Origin: an uncultured Muribaculaceae bacterium
GTDB lineage: Bacteria; Bacteroidota; Bacteroidia; Bacteroidales; Muribaculaceae
Direction: 5' to 3'
NCBI GenBank assembly: GCA_910578305.1
Contig: CAJTQH010000001.1
Location: forward strand, 20,489 to 41,659
DNA: 21,171 nucleotides
The position numbers were made by a program, and so were the translations under genes. The notes below the pieces were generated by a model. It had not been told where the DNA came from, did no database searches, and saw only the letters and a program-made list of their open reading frames with translations. Below, piece after piece: positions 7,684 through 16,080 of this stretch. How positions within the stretch are numbered: the first letter of the stretch is position 1; every line of letters begins with the position of its first letter.

Positions 7684-8184
7684 TTATTTACGGTATATAA
7701 GAACTGTTGCCATGGCGGCAATGCCCTCTTTGCGGCCTGTAAATCCAAGCCGTTCGGTGGTTGTTGCCTTTACTGACACACGACCAGCGTCAATACCAAG
7801 ATCATCAGCCAATGTAACTATCATCTGCGGGATGTGACTGATTAGTTTCGGCGCCTGCGCTATTATCGTAACATCGACATTGGATATCATGAACCGCTCT
7901 TCGCGAATCAACTCCACCACCCTGCGCAACAATACGCGCGAGTCAGCACCCTTATAGGCGGGATCGGTATCCGGAAAATGATACCCGATATCGCGCATGG
8001 CTGCCGCACCAAGCAGTGCGTCGCACAGAGAATGAAGAGCCACATCGGCATCGCTATGGCCGAGAAGCCCCTCATCGTGCGGCACTTTCACTCCGCACAG
8101 CCATAACTCCCGGTCTTTGGCAAAACGATGGACATCATATCCCAATCCGGTACGGAAATCCGGTATAATCTGTGTATCTTCCAT
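7684..8184 (-). CDS. ispF: 2-C-methyl-D-erythritol 2,4-cyclodiphosphate synthase
   Basis: Cytosolic enzyme of the MEP isoprenoid pathway. It cyclises CDP-methylerythritol 2-phosphate to the 2,4-cyclodiphosphate with loss of CMP. The 166 residues match the family (about 157-165). Metal ligands fit D17 and H19 (GYDVHRF) and H51; H43-S44 (GHSDADV) belong to the active site. MRDIGYHFPDTD and TTTERLGFTGRKEGIA are family signatures. The start lies 3 nt after the porV stop, so it is co-transcribed with porV. This pairing also occurs in Porphyromonas as far as I recall. There are no anomalies. Confidence 0.96.
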   Translation of the reverse strand: MEDTQIIPDFRTGLGYDVHRFAKDRELWLCGVKVPHDEGLLGHSDADVALHSLCDALLGAAAMRDIGYHFPDTDPAYKGADSRVLLRRVVELIREERFMISNVDVTIIAQAPKLISHIPQMIVTLADDLGIDAGRVSVKATTTERLGFTGRKEGIAAMATVLIYRK

Positions 8185-8187
8185 ATA

Positions 8188-9423
8188 TCAGCGACGTCCG
8201 AACAGTTCCTTGAGACCGTCCATATCAAAGGTAAGAGTAAAGCGCAATGTCTGGTCGAGAGGCGAAGTCTGAGCGGTGGCAAGCATGTAAGCAGCATCAA
8301 GACGCACCACATTCAGCGAAAATCCCGCACCCATGCTGAAATACTGACGGTTGCCCTTCATGGCGTTTTCGTAGAAATAACCGGCTCGCAGGAAAAACTG
8401 CTGATTGTAGTTATATTCGGCACCGAGTGACCATGTAATTTCCTTGAGTTCTTCCTTAAATCCTCCGGGGGCATCGGTAAACGACTTAAACATTCCTGTT
8501 ATGGGCGACATATTCTCCCACTTCTCAAGAGCATCGATATACTGGCGCTGCTGCTCGATGTTTTCAGGAGTGTTCTCCGGAGCAGATACATAATCCTTCT
8601 CTCGCGGACGTGTCGGTACAAGAAGTTTGTTGAGATCCACAGACACCGCAAGAGTGTGATAGTCGGCCAGAGGGAAGGCAAACGACGTGCCAAGACGCAA
8701 GTTTGTAGGTAAAAATGCCGGATCCTCTCCATGATTGTACGATACTTTGGTACCGATGTTGGAGATGTTCCATCCCCAGGAGAACTGGCATTCATTACGC
8801 CCAATTATGGGATATGTGGTATAATATCCCGATATATCAGCGGCAAAAGCCGACGCACCGGTATTCTGATCTCCGGCATACGTGTCGGAAAAGCCCAGGT
8901 CGGAATAGATGTAACGGAACACCACGCCCATCGAGAACTTGTCGGAAAGCTTACGTGAATAACCAACATCAAACGACATCTCGTAAGGATTGAGCGTCTG
9001 TGCCACCTGACCGCTGCTCGGATTATTGGTGGTAACTTCACCAAGAGAGAAATAGCGAAGCGAAGCACTCAGAGCCTGATTGTCGCCACTGCCTATCTTC
9101 CAGTATCCGGCCAGATTGGCAAGAAATATATCGTTGACGAGTTTGCGGAGCCATGGAGTGTAGCTCAACGAGGCAGCCGCAGTACTGTAGGCAAAAGCAT
9201 ATTTCGAGGGATTCCAGTATTGCGAATTGGCATCCGGATCGGTTGCCACACCAATGTCGCCCATCGAAGCACCACGTGCGTCGGGAGCGATGTTAAGGGA
9301 GTTTACTCCCGTCTGTATGGGATTGAAATCATCTTTTATGCCATTGTTCTGTGCACAAACATCAATGGAGCACAAAGCCATCATAAGGACACTCAGCAGA
9401 AGTGAAGTGAGAGATTTATTCAT
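8188..9423 (-). CDS. porV: Type IX secretion system outer membrane protein PorV (LptO)
   Basis: FadL-like outer-membrane beta-barrel shuttle that takes T9SS substrates from the translocon to PorU. 411 residues from the ATG at 9421-9423, chosen because it opens a good signal peptide (MNKSLTSLLLS to VCAQ, about 25 residues). A longer in-frame start at 9471 would put 16 polar residues before it. The mature N-terminus (IQTGVNSLNIAPDARGASMGDIGVATDPD) and the NSQYWNPSKYAF region are typical PorV sequence, followed by alternating amphipathic strands to FTLTFDMDGLKELFGRR. The length is close to the Porphyromonas protein (about 390). It is first in a two-gene unit with ispF. The 95 bp upstream hold no clear TAnnTTTG box. 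Confidence 0.93.
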   Translation of the reverse strand: MNKSLTSLLLSVLMMALCSIDVCAQNNGIKDDFNPIQTGVNSLNIAPDARGASMGDIGVATDPDANSQYWNPSKYAFAYSTAAASLSYTPWLRKLVNDIFLANLAGYWKIGSGDNQALSASLRYFSLGEVTTNNPSSGQVAQTLNPYEMSFDVGYSRKLSDKFSMGVVFRYIYSDLGFSDTYAGDQNTGASAFAADISGYYTTYPIIGRNECQFSWGWNISNIGTKVSYNHGEDPAFLPTNLRLGTSFAFPLADYHTLAVSVDLNKLLVPTRPREKDYVSAPENTPENIEQQRQYIDALEKWENMSPITGMFKSFTDAPGGFKEELKEITWSLGAEYNYNQQFFLRAGYFYENAMKGNRQYFSMGAGFSLNVVRLDAAYMLATAQTSPLDQTLRFTLTFDMDGLKELFGRR

Positions 9424-9518
9424 GTGTCGGATTTGAGATATGATTAAGTCGGCAGACCTCCCCTGAGGCACGGCCCACTTACTAATAACTCTGAATTTCC
9501 CAAATTATTGTAATACGG

Positions 9519-10091
9519 TCACTTTATTCTGACCTTAAGCACTTCGCATGCATCCATCACCACAGACACATTGTCGCCCTGCTTCACAGACAGCGATGCT
9601 CCAAGACGCAACGGAAGCAGCACATCGCCTATCTTGAGCGTGCTGTAACGACTTATCTCTGAAACAGAGTCATTGACCGCATCGATCACACTACCTACAA
9701 ACATAGTAGAATTTTTGACATTTACCACTATCGGTCGGGACGAATCGGTAGGGAGCGCACACCACTCGCCTATCGAGAGAGCTCCGTCGAAGATATCCAC
9801 AAGAGCAGCCGGACGCCCGGCGGCACGCAGTTCCCGGTCGATCGATACCGGCACAAGGCGCATGGCCACGGTAATGGCATCGTAGTAACGTGGAGCAAAC
9901 TTAGGTGTGATATTCTTTCCAAGCCGCGAGATACGCACTCCGACATAAAACATTGCCATCCACTCCGAATCGAAATCTGGAAGAAACAGAGGCTTGCCCG
10001 GCAACACCACAGCCGAGTCCACTATCACGTCTATGGCAGGAGGAAGCATCATGGCACTGCCTGCCGGATGATCTATTGCTATTACTTTCAC
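9519..10091 (-). CDS. Catalytically degenerate fumarylacetoacetate hydrolase (FAH)-fold protein
   Basis: 190 residues. The scaffold follows Bacteroidales FAH-family proteins: KPLFLPDF, then VRISRLGKNI, FAPRYYDAITV, a REL..AGRP helix, FDGA, and a C-terminal GDVLLPL strand. The catalytic features are gone. The metal-binding E-x-E just before VRI is replaced (M47 and Y49), the later Asp is R78, and the TGTP-type loop and the N-terminal GRNY..H segment are missing. It is therefore probably not a hydrolase, yet the reading frame is clean. The start is GTG at 10089-10091, overlapping the rex stop as GTGA, which implies translational coupling; the next ATG would remove 13 residues of the first strand. 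Assignment to the fold rests on motif alignment from memory, and the function is unknown. Confidence 0.65.
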   Translation of the reverse strand: MKVIAIDHPAGSAMMLPPAIDVIVDSAVVLPGKPLFLPDFDSEWMAMFYVGVRISRLGKNITPKFAPRYYDAITVAMRLVPVSIDRELRAAGRPAALVDIFDGALSIGEWCALPTDSSRPIVVNVKNSTMFVGSVIDAVNDSVSEISRYSTLKIGDVLLPLRLGASLSVKQGDNVSVVMDACEVLKVRIK

Positions 10092-10765
10092 TGTCTGGTT
10101 TCGGCTTGAATGTTAAGACGATTGTACATCACGGCAAGATGCGCGTATATCGACGTGTTCTGAATCACGGTGCCCGGAGCGGTACGTATGCGAAACGGCG
10201 TGAAGTTCCACAACGCCCTGATTCCTGAAGCGACAGCCATGTCGGCCATCTGCTGCGCCACATCGACAGGCACGGCAAGAATAGCAATTTCAGCTCCAAG
10301 CTCGGCTGTACACCGACGAAACTCATCGATATGGTATATCGGAACATTTTTTATGGAGGTGCCCACTATTTCCGGATTGACATCGAATCCGCACACTATA
10401 TTGAGACCGAACCTATCAAGGCCGGTATCTGAAATCAGAGCCGATCCAAGCGAGCCCACTCCTATGAGGACAGCCCTGTGGCTGCATGAAAATCCGAGAA
10501 AACTCCGTAGAGCCGACTCAAGTGCGGCTACCTCATAGCCTATACGGGTCTTGCCCTTGATGCCGAGCACAGAAAGATCTTTGGCTATCTGAGATGCATC
10601 GACATTGATCTCCTTGGCAATAGCAGTAGACGATACATATTCGACACCGTGCTGACGTAACAGCCCGACATACGCCAGATACCACGGTAAGCGTCGCAGT
10701 GTAGGCTCGGGCGGCAGATCACGAGATATGGGTGTTTTGCTGGTATTCATGGATTTTTCAGTCAT
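10088..10765 (-). CDS. rex: Redox-sensing transcriptional repressor Rex
   Basis: Cytosolic dimeric repressor that reads the NADH/NAD+ ratio. 225 residues, a usual length. A winged helix lies at about 20-85 (SSTAIAKEINVDASQIAKDLSVLG, GKTRIGYEV), a Rossmann fold from about 95 with GVGSLG (102-107), CGFDVNPEIVG, and the C-terminal WNFTPFRIR and QNTSIYAHLAVMYNRLN signature of Bacteroidales Rex. An Ala stands where Firmicutes Rex has Arg in the recognition helix, which fits the Bacteroidales type as I recall it. The start at 10765 is 32 nt after the lipoprotein stop; Met6 at 10750 is an alternative. The gene overlaps the FAH-like gene by 4 nt. No palindromic Rex operator of the TTGTGA-N6-TCACAA type was found in the window. 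Confidence 0.95.
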   Translation of the reverse strand: MTEKSMNTSKTPISRDLPPEPTLRRLPWYLAYVGLLRQHGVEYVSSTAIAKEINVDASQIAKDLSVLGIKGKTRIGYEVAALESALRSFLGFSCSHRAVLIGVGSLGSALISDTGLDRFGLNIVCGFDVNPEIVGTSIKNVPIYHIDEFRRCTAELGAEIAILAVPVDVAQQMADMAVASGIRALWNFTPFRIRTAPGTVIQNTSIYAHLAVMYNRLNIQAETRQ

Positions 10766-10797
10766 AATAGATTGAAATCGGGATCGAAACGATGGCG

Positions 10798-12840
10798 TCA
10801 GCGCAAACCTCCACGGTAGCCGGCGACTCCACCGCCGTTCATCATATTATCGCGGTCGTTTAGATTTTTATATCGGTTGTTTTTACGTTTTCCAAACGGG
10901 TCGTTGGGATCCACAGCCGGATTGCCGAACTCATCGTAGTACTGGTCTTCATCATCCTCGCCGTCATAGTCCGGCCGCTCGCCGCGTTTGGACTTAGGCT
11001 TGTTTTTCTTTATCTCCAGAGGTTTCTGCAGATCCACAGGCGTTTCGAACAGATCCCACGACTGCTCTATGTCCCAGTTCTTTTTCAGATTTATCTTTTT
11101 GGGATAGTAATATACATCTTCAGGCTGCAACGAATCAAGTAGCAGTCCTGAATCGTATTTGCCATTGGCATTACGGTCAGAGAAAAGCCTCATGTAATAA
11201 GTACCGGGCATCACATGACGGAATATGGCACGCCCGTCTTCAACAGTCACATCACGCACAGGCTTGTCCTGCGAACTGAGCAACTGCACTACTGCCGGCC
11301 CCGTGAGATTGGTTACATTTATGGTAATATTGGCATATTCGTCCAGCTTACGCACAATAAATTCCGTAGACCAATTGCCATTCCACACACCGTATATATC
11401 GGTAATGCCAAGCGAATCCACCGACAGACGATATCGACCGCCGGGCTGCAATCGGTAATCAGACATCATACGCTGCGGTCGCAGCGAGTCCGGACGATAA
11501 AACACCGGCGTTTCCACCGGCACCCACACGGTATCGGACATAATCTCCAGATGCACGGCATCGCCGTTAAACGAGCCGATGGGCTGCGCTGTCTCAAAAC
11601 CCATGCGGGAAAACACATCGGCTGTATTCGACAGCAGTGAATTGATTTTAAGCAGTGATATCTGAGGAGCCGATGCTGTATCTGCGGCCTCATTTTGTTT
11701 CTTTTTTTTGCTCTTATCCGACGATTTGGGTTCACGATACACAAAATTGAGAGTATCGGTGGTCCACGACAGACGATCGAGTGTATCGGTGCGCAAATAT
11801 CGGGCAGCAATAAAAAGCGAGTCCTGAGCCAAGAGCGTAGTATCGGCTATCCAGTATTGTAAAGTGTCGAGTGTGGGCGATGCCTCCAACACCGTAAAAT
11901 CTTCGAAACGACGGCCGGCAAACGGGCCTCCCACAATGGTGAGTTGCGGCAGAGAATCGGACGGCGCTCCCATTTCGAAACGCACTTTATTGCGCTGCTT
12001 ACGCTCGTATTTAGCCATATACTGAGCCTTGTAATTCTCGTTAAACCACGTAAGCAGTATGTCTGACGGCGCATAATCATAGACAATGCGCGTCACTATC
12101 GAATCTGCCCCGTCAGATGACTTGAGAGTATCAATGACCTCCGTTTTCGATACAGACGGAGTAATAGCCGTGCCATAGAACGCTATATTCTCCGTACGGT
12201 CCCACTTATTGTCGCGGTTCACGTCGTCAATGGCAAATATATTGTAACTGCCTTCTTTGAGGTTTCGTATCGTAAACTGGCCCAGTTGGTTTGTGCGGGT
12301 CACGCGGTCAAACGGCAAGGTTGTAATGGCCGTATCGGACAGATTTGAGTGCACGCCCACCAGCATACCTTGCGCAGGCTCGAGTGTTTCGGCTTCAAAC
12401 ACCATTCCCGATATGCAGAGTGTGTCAATGACCGATCCGGTGGAAAAATACGTGGCAAAACCGTCGAGTTCGTTACCCTCGTTGAGATCGCTGATAGCAT
12501 CGGTAAAGTCTATGGTATAAGTAGCATCAGGCACAAGCGAGTCGACAAGGTCCACAGTCACCCTGCGGCCCACGGCCGACACCTTGGGCATGTTTTTCTG
12601 CGCCGGCGACACCACCACTTTATTCATGGCATCTTTTATCTGCACATTTTCATTGAACTCTATCACTATGCGGTCGCGCTTTACATTAAGCGCGCCGGGA
12701 GCAGGATTACTCCGCACAAACACAGGCGGAGTCTCATCGAGAGGGCCTCCCTGCGGACGCCCCATACTGGCACATGCCGCCACGAGCAATCCCGCGACGA
12801 CAAACAGAAGCATTCGCATATAAGTCGATTCACATCGCAT
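10798..12840 (-). CDS. Ig-like (SbsA/Big_5-type) domain lipoprotein
   Basis: 680 residues. A lipobox VAAC places the lipidated Cys at 23, so this is an envelope lipoprotein; no acidic stretch of the surface-export type follows the Cys. Residues about 37-135 resemble the bacterial Ig-like SbsA domain (TPPVFVRSNPAPGALNV, IEFNENVQI, YTIDFTDAISDLNEGN). Then come prealbumin/CNA-B-like beta modules with Asp-rich loops DVNRDNKWD (206-214) and DRNANGKYD (555-563) that resemble calcium-binding turns. A Lys-rich linker lies near 372-384, and the last 70 residues are charged and low in complexity (GEDDEDQYYDE, then Asn/Arg/Gly-rich). Proteins of this build are common in Bacteroidota, but their role is unknown to me. 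Either the first ATG or Met8 (12819) could be the start. It leads the unit with rex. Confidence 0.8.
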   Translation of the reverse strand: MRCESTYMRMLLFVVAGLLVAACASMGRPQGGPLDETPPVFVRSNPAPGALNVKRDRIVIEFNENVQIKDAMNKVVVSPAQKNMPKVSAVGRRVTVDLVDSLVPDATYTIDFTDAISDLNEGNELDGFATYFSTGSVIDTLCISGMVFEAETLEPAQGMLVGVHSNLSDTAITTLPFDRVTRTNQLGQFTIRNLKEGSYNIFAIDDVNRDNKWDRTENIAFYGTAITPSVSKTEVIDTLKSSDGADSIVTRIVYDYAPSDILLTWFNENYKAQYMAKYERKQRNKVRFEMGAPSDSLPQLTIVGGPFAGRRFEDFTVLEASPTLDTLQYWIADTTLLAQDSLFIAARYLRTDTLDRLSWTTDTLNFVYREPKSSDKSKKKKQNEAADTASAPQISLLKINSLLSNTADVFSRMGFETAQPIGSFNGDAVHLEIMSDTVWVPVETPVFYRPDSLRPQRMMSDYRLQPGGRYRLSVDSLGITDIYGVWNGNWSTEFIVRKLDEYANITINVTNLTGPAVVQLLSSQDKPVRDVTVEDGRAIFRHVMPGTYYMRLFSDRNANGKYDSGLLLDSLQPEDVYYYPKKINLKKNWDIEQSWDLFETPVDLQKPLEIKKNKPKSKRGERPDYDGEDDEDQYYDEFGNPAVDPNDPFGKRKNNRYKNLNDRDNMMNGGGVAGYRGGLR

Positions 12841-12860
12841 TTTTCTGTCTTAATTCATTG

Positions 12861-12868
12861 CAAAGTTA
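12861..12868 (-). promoter_or_regulatory. -7 box of the lipoprotein-rex unit
   Basis: TAACTTTG on the minus strand fits TAnnTTTG, 20 nt before the ATG at 12840. It probably serves all three genes, since the later ones follow at 32 nt and at -4 nt. The -33 element is unclear. Confidence 0.5.
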
Positions 12869-12997
12869 AGCCATAAGCATGAAATATGGAATTTTTTCAG
12901 TAATTTTTCACTCCATGTCAGGGCAGCATCAGGACTGTTATCTAATTTTCCCCCGATTTTTCATGATTTTTTAGGAGCGTATAACGGAAAAGCATTG

Positions 12998-13005
12998 TAT
13001 CTTTG
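12998..13005 (+). promoter_or_regulatory. -7 box of the TPR-barrel-GT-pyrC unit
   Basis: TATCTTTG fits TAnnTTTG exactly, 66 nt before the ATG at 13072. It is divergent from the lipoprotein promoter, 129 nt away. No good TTTG is seen at 19-21 nt upstream. It rules against the longer in-frame ATG at 13003, which overlaps the box. Confidence 0.55.
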
Positions 13006-13071
13006 CACAGATATATATTAAACAAAGACACTATTCAACCAACATCACCCACATACCACCAACTACTACTG

Positions 13072-16044
13072 ATGAAACGATTGATAATAGCCGGAGCCGT
13101 CACAGCGGCAACTGCCCTGTCAGGCATAGCGCAGATCAACAGCGCCGACGCCGGAGGCTATCTCTCACGAGGTGTAGCCATGTACCGCAACGGCAATTAC
13201 AACGGCTGCATAGACCAGCTGCTGCACATGCGTCAACTCAATGCTTCGGAAGATCAGAAAGCCGATGCATTTTACTACATAGCCATGTCGACTCTTTATT
13301 GCGGCGACGATGAAGCTCTCGACTTGCTCCGGAACTATCTCACACAATATCCGGCCTCTCCACACACCCAGGAAGTAGAAGCCGCCATCGGCGACTACTA
13401 TTTCACCAGAGGCAACTACATGTCGGCTCTGGAAATCTACGACCGAATCAACCCCGACGGTCTTACTTCAGATATCGCCGATGACATGACATACCGCATG
13501 GCCTACAGCAATCTGATGATCGGAAACAACGACAGAGCCATCACCCTATTTGATTCATTGACCGGCAACAGCACCTATGGCAACGCCGCGACATTCTACA
13601 AAGGCTACATAGCCTATTCGTTGCAGGACTACATCGCCGCCCGCCGGTATTTCGAACAGACCGACCCCAATCGCGAGCCTGGGCAGGCAACAGAATATTA
13701 TCTGAGCCAGATCTATTTCATACAGGGTGACTACGAACGAGCCTTAGCCTCGGCACGCCGCGCTCTTGAGCGCGGTGCTGTGCCTGAATTCGACTCAGAA
13801 CTCACACGCCTGTGCGGCGAATCGCTTTATAATCTCGACCGACACGATGAGGCAATACCATATCTGAAAAAATACATTGCGCTGTCGGGTGACGACGCAC
13901 GGCCCTCGGCCTACTACATGCTCGGAGTGAGTGAATACGATGTGGCCCGTTACAGTGAAGCCATAGACATGCTGCGTCATGCCACCGCACCGTCCGACGC
14001 AATGGGACAGAGCGCCTACCTGTATCTCGGACAGTGCTATGTGAAACAACACAATACCAGCGGTGCCCTCATGGCCTTCGAACGCGCCTACCGCATGGAC
14101 TATGACAGCAAAATCACCGAAGCAGCGTTGTACAACTATATAGCCGCACGTATGGACGGTGGCAGATTGCCGTTTGGCAGTTCGGTGGACATGCTTGAGG
14201 ATTTTCTCAAAAAATATCCGTCATCACCCTATGCCACATCGGTCAACGAAAGTCTTGTAACAGGCTACATGTCGTCCGACGACTATAACAATGCATTGCG
14301 CATCCTGCGTAGCATAACCAATCCGTCGGCCAAGATGCAGGAGGCTCATGGCCGCGCCCTGTTCATGGCGGGCACACGCGCCTACAACAACGGCATAAAT
14401 ACGGCACTGCCGCTATTCTCCGAAGCCGCCACTCTCAAAGGAGCGTCTGCAGAAGTGAAACGTCAGAGCCGCCTGTGGGAAGGATTGTGCCTTTATGATA
14501 CAAACCGCTATGAAGAATCGGCCGAAAGCATACTTGCTTTCCTGCGCTTGGCTCCTGCTTCAGACTCAAACCGTCCCGTAGCATATTACACACTCGGCTA
14601 CTGCCGCATGGCTCAGGAAAGATACGACGATGCTCTTGACGACTTCAACCGCGTGGAGACTACCGATGCAACCATGAAAGCCGATGCTCTGAACCGTGCC
14701 GGCGATTGTCTGTATTTGCAGCGTGAATACACCAAAGCCGCACAGCAGTATCAGAAAGCGTATCACGCCAATCCGCAGACCGGCGACTATGCTCTATACC
14801 AGCTTGCTGCGATGAAAGGGCTTACCCACGACTACAAAGGCTGCATAGCCTCGCTCGACGACATGATGTCGCGGTTTCCATCATCGGCACTGGTGCCTGA
14901 CGCCCTTCTTGACAAAGCCGATGCCTACACAGCCTTAGGCAAGACTACAAATGCCACTGAAATATACGAGGAATTGGCCGAACGATATCCCGCCACCGCC
15001 CAAGGCCGCAAAGCAGGACTGCAATTGGCAATGGCAGCAGTAAACGCAGGCAACACCGAGTCGGCCATCGAGGCTTATCAGAACGTGGTACGCGCCTATC
15101 CGTCAAGCGACGAGGCTCGTGTGGCTCTCGACGATCTCAAAAAGATATACGCTGACAGCGGACAACTCACAGACTATGTGATGTTTGTCAACTCTGTTCC
15201 CGGCGTGCCCGATCTCGACTCTTCGGAACTTGACTCCACAGCATTCACAGCTGCCGAAAACGCATATCTCACCGATTACAGCATATCGCTTATACAGAAA
15301 TACACCGAGCAGTTCCCGCAAGGAGCTAATATGCCGGCCGCACTGTATTATCTGGCGGATGCAAACTCACGCGCCGGGGAGGCTGAAACAGCCATACGCT
15401 ATGCCACACGCGTCACTGAAGAATATCCCGATGCCGATGTGGCCGAAGAAGCCCTCCTCATCAAAGCCTCCAACGAAGCTGTGGCCGGTAAAGGAGAGAT
15501 GGCTCTCGACAGCTACCGCAGACTTGAGGCACGCTCTTCTTCACCACGCACACTACACGAAGCCCGCATGGGAATAATGCTCACTGCCATCGAGCTCAAC
15601 CGCTACACAGATGCTCTTGAGGCTTCCGAACAGCTGCTCGCCACCAGTGCCGCCGGAGCTAATGAAACTCGCCAGATACAATTCTGCCGGGCACTGGCTC
15701 TCGACCGTACAGGACGTCATGACGAGGCGGCGACTCTGTGGGAGGCTCTCGCTTCCGATCCGTCAGATCTATACGGATCAAAAAGTGCCGTATATCTGGC
15801 CGAATCGCTGCTCGAACACGGCAATACCGACAAAGCCCGTAAAGTGGCCGACGCATTCACCGATGCAGGTTCACCGTTCGACTACTGGTATGCACGTGGA
15901 TTCATCGTACTCAGCGACATATTGCGTGCTCAGGGACATGAGTTCGAAGCCGACGAATATCTCAAAAACATCATCTCCAACTATCCGGGCGACGAACCGG
16001 ACATCATACAGATGGCCGAGATACGTCTATCCCGCAACAAGTAA
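13072..16044 (+). CDS. Large secreted tetratricopeptide-repeat protein
   Basis: 990 residues: a signal peptide (about 1-20, MKRLIIAGAVTAATALSGIAQ) followed by TPR-type helical pairs almost to the end. Examples are YYLSQIYFIQGDYERALASARRA, AYLYLGQCYVKQHNTSGAL, YYTLGYCRMAQERYDDALDDF and ALLDKADAYTALGKTTNATEIYEELAERYP. Repeats in the second half end in YP or FPSS, the pattern of YfgC/BamD-like periplasmic TPRs. There is no lipobox, membrane helix or enzyme domain, so it is most likely a soluble periplasmic scaffold. The start is set by the signal peptide and the upstream -7 box. It precedes a beta-barrel gene by 36 nt, suggesting a partnership. It is longer than the T9SS TPR lipoprotein PorW/SprE and lacks its lipobox, so I do not assign it to T9SS. 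Confidence 0.85.
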   Translation: MKRLIIAGAVTAATALSGIAQINSADAGGYLSRGVAMYRNGNYNGCIDQLLHMRQLNASEDQKADAFYYIAMSTLYCGDDEALDLLRNYLTQYPASPHTQEVEAAIGDYYFTRGNYMSALEIYDRINPDGLTSDIADDMTYRMAYSNLMIGNNDRAITLFDSLTGNSTYGNAATFYKGYIAYSLQDYIAARRYFEQTDPNREPGQATEYYLSQIYFIQGDYERALASARRALERGAVPEFDSELTRLCGESLYNLDRHDEAIPYLKKYIALSGDDARPSAYYMLGVSEYDVARYSEAIDMLRHATAPSDAMGQSAYLYLGQCYVKQHNTSGALMAFERAYRMDYDSKITEAALYNYIAARMDGGRLPFGSSVDMLEDFLKKYPSSPYATSVNESLVTGYMSSDDYNNALRILRSITNPSAKMQEAHGRALFMAGTRAYNNGINTALPLFSEAATLKGASAEVKRQSRLWEGLCLYDTNRYEESAESILAFLRLAPASDSNRPVAYYTLGYCRMAQERYDDALDDFNRVETTDATMKADALNRAGDCLYLQREYTKAAQQYQKAYHANPQTGDYALYQLAAMKGLTHDYKGCIASLDDMMSRFPSSALVPDALLDKADAYTALGKTTNATEIYEELAERYPATAQGRKAGLQLAMAAVNAGNTESAIEAYQNVVRAYPSSDEARVALDDLKKIYADSGQLTDYVMFVNSVPGVPDLDSSELDSTAFTAAENAYLTDYSISLIQKYTEQFPQGANMPAALYYLADANSRAGEAETAIRYATRVTEEYPDADVAEEALLIKASNEAVAGKGEMALDSYRRLEARSSSPRTLHEARMGIMLTAIELNRYTDALEASEQLLATSAAGANETRQIQFCRALALDRTGRHDEAATLWEALASDPSDLYGSKSAVYLAESLLEHGNTDKARKVADAFTDAGSPFDYWYARGFIVLSDILRAQGHEFEADEYLKNIISNYPGDEPDIIQMAEIRLSRNK

Positions 16045-16080
16045 TAACCAACACCACTACTCAAAAGCGTGTATCAAATA

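Noticed and set aside
9424..9518. CCTC...GAGG hairpin between the FAH-like gene and porV as a terminator
   Set aside because: The stem is only 4-5 bp and no T-run follows on the minus strand; I could not identify a clear promoter for porV here either.
13003..13071. N-terminal extension of the TPR protein from the ATG at 13003
   Set aside because: It overlaps the -7 box at 12998-13005 and would place 23 polar residues ahead of a clear signal peptide.
13072..16044. Assignment of the TPR protein as PorW/SprE of the T9SS
   Set aside because: It lacks a lipobox, is far longer than PorW, and is not next to porU/porV; TPR content alone does not support the call.
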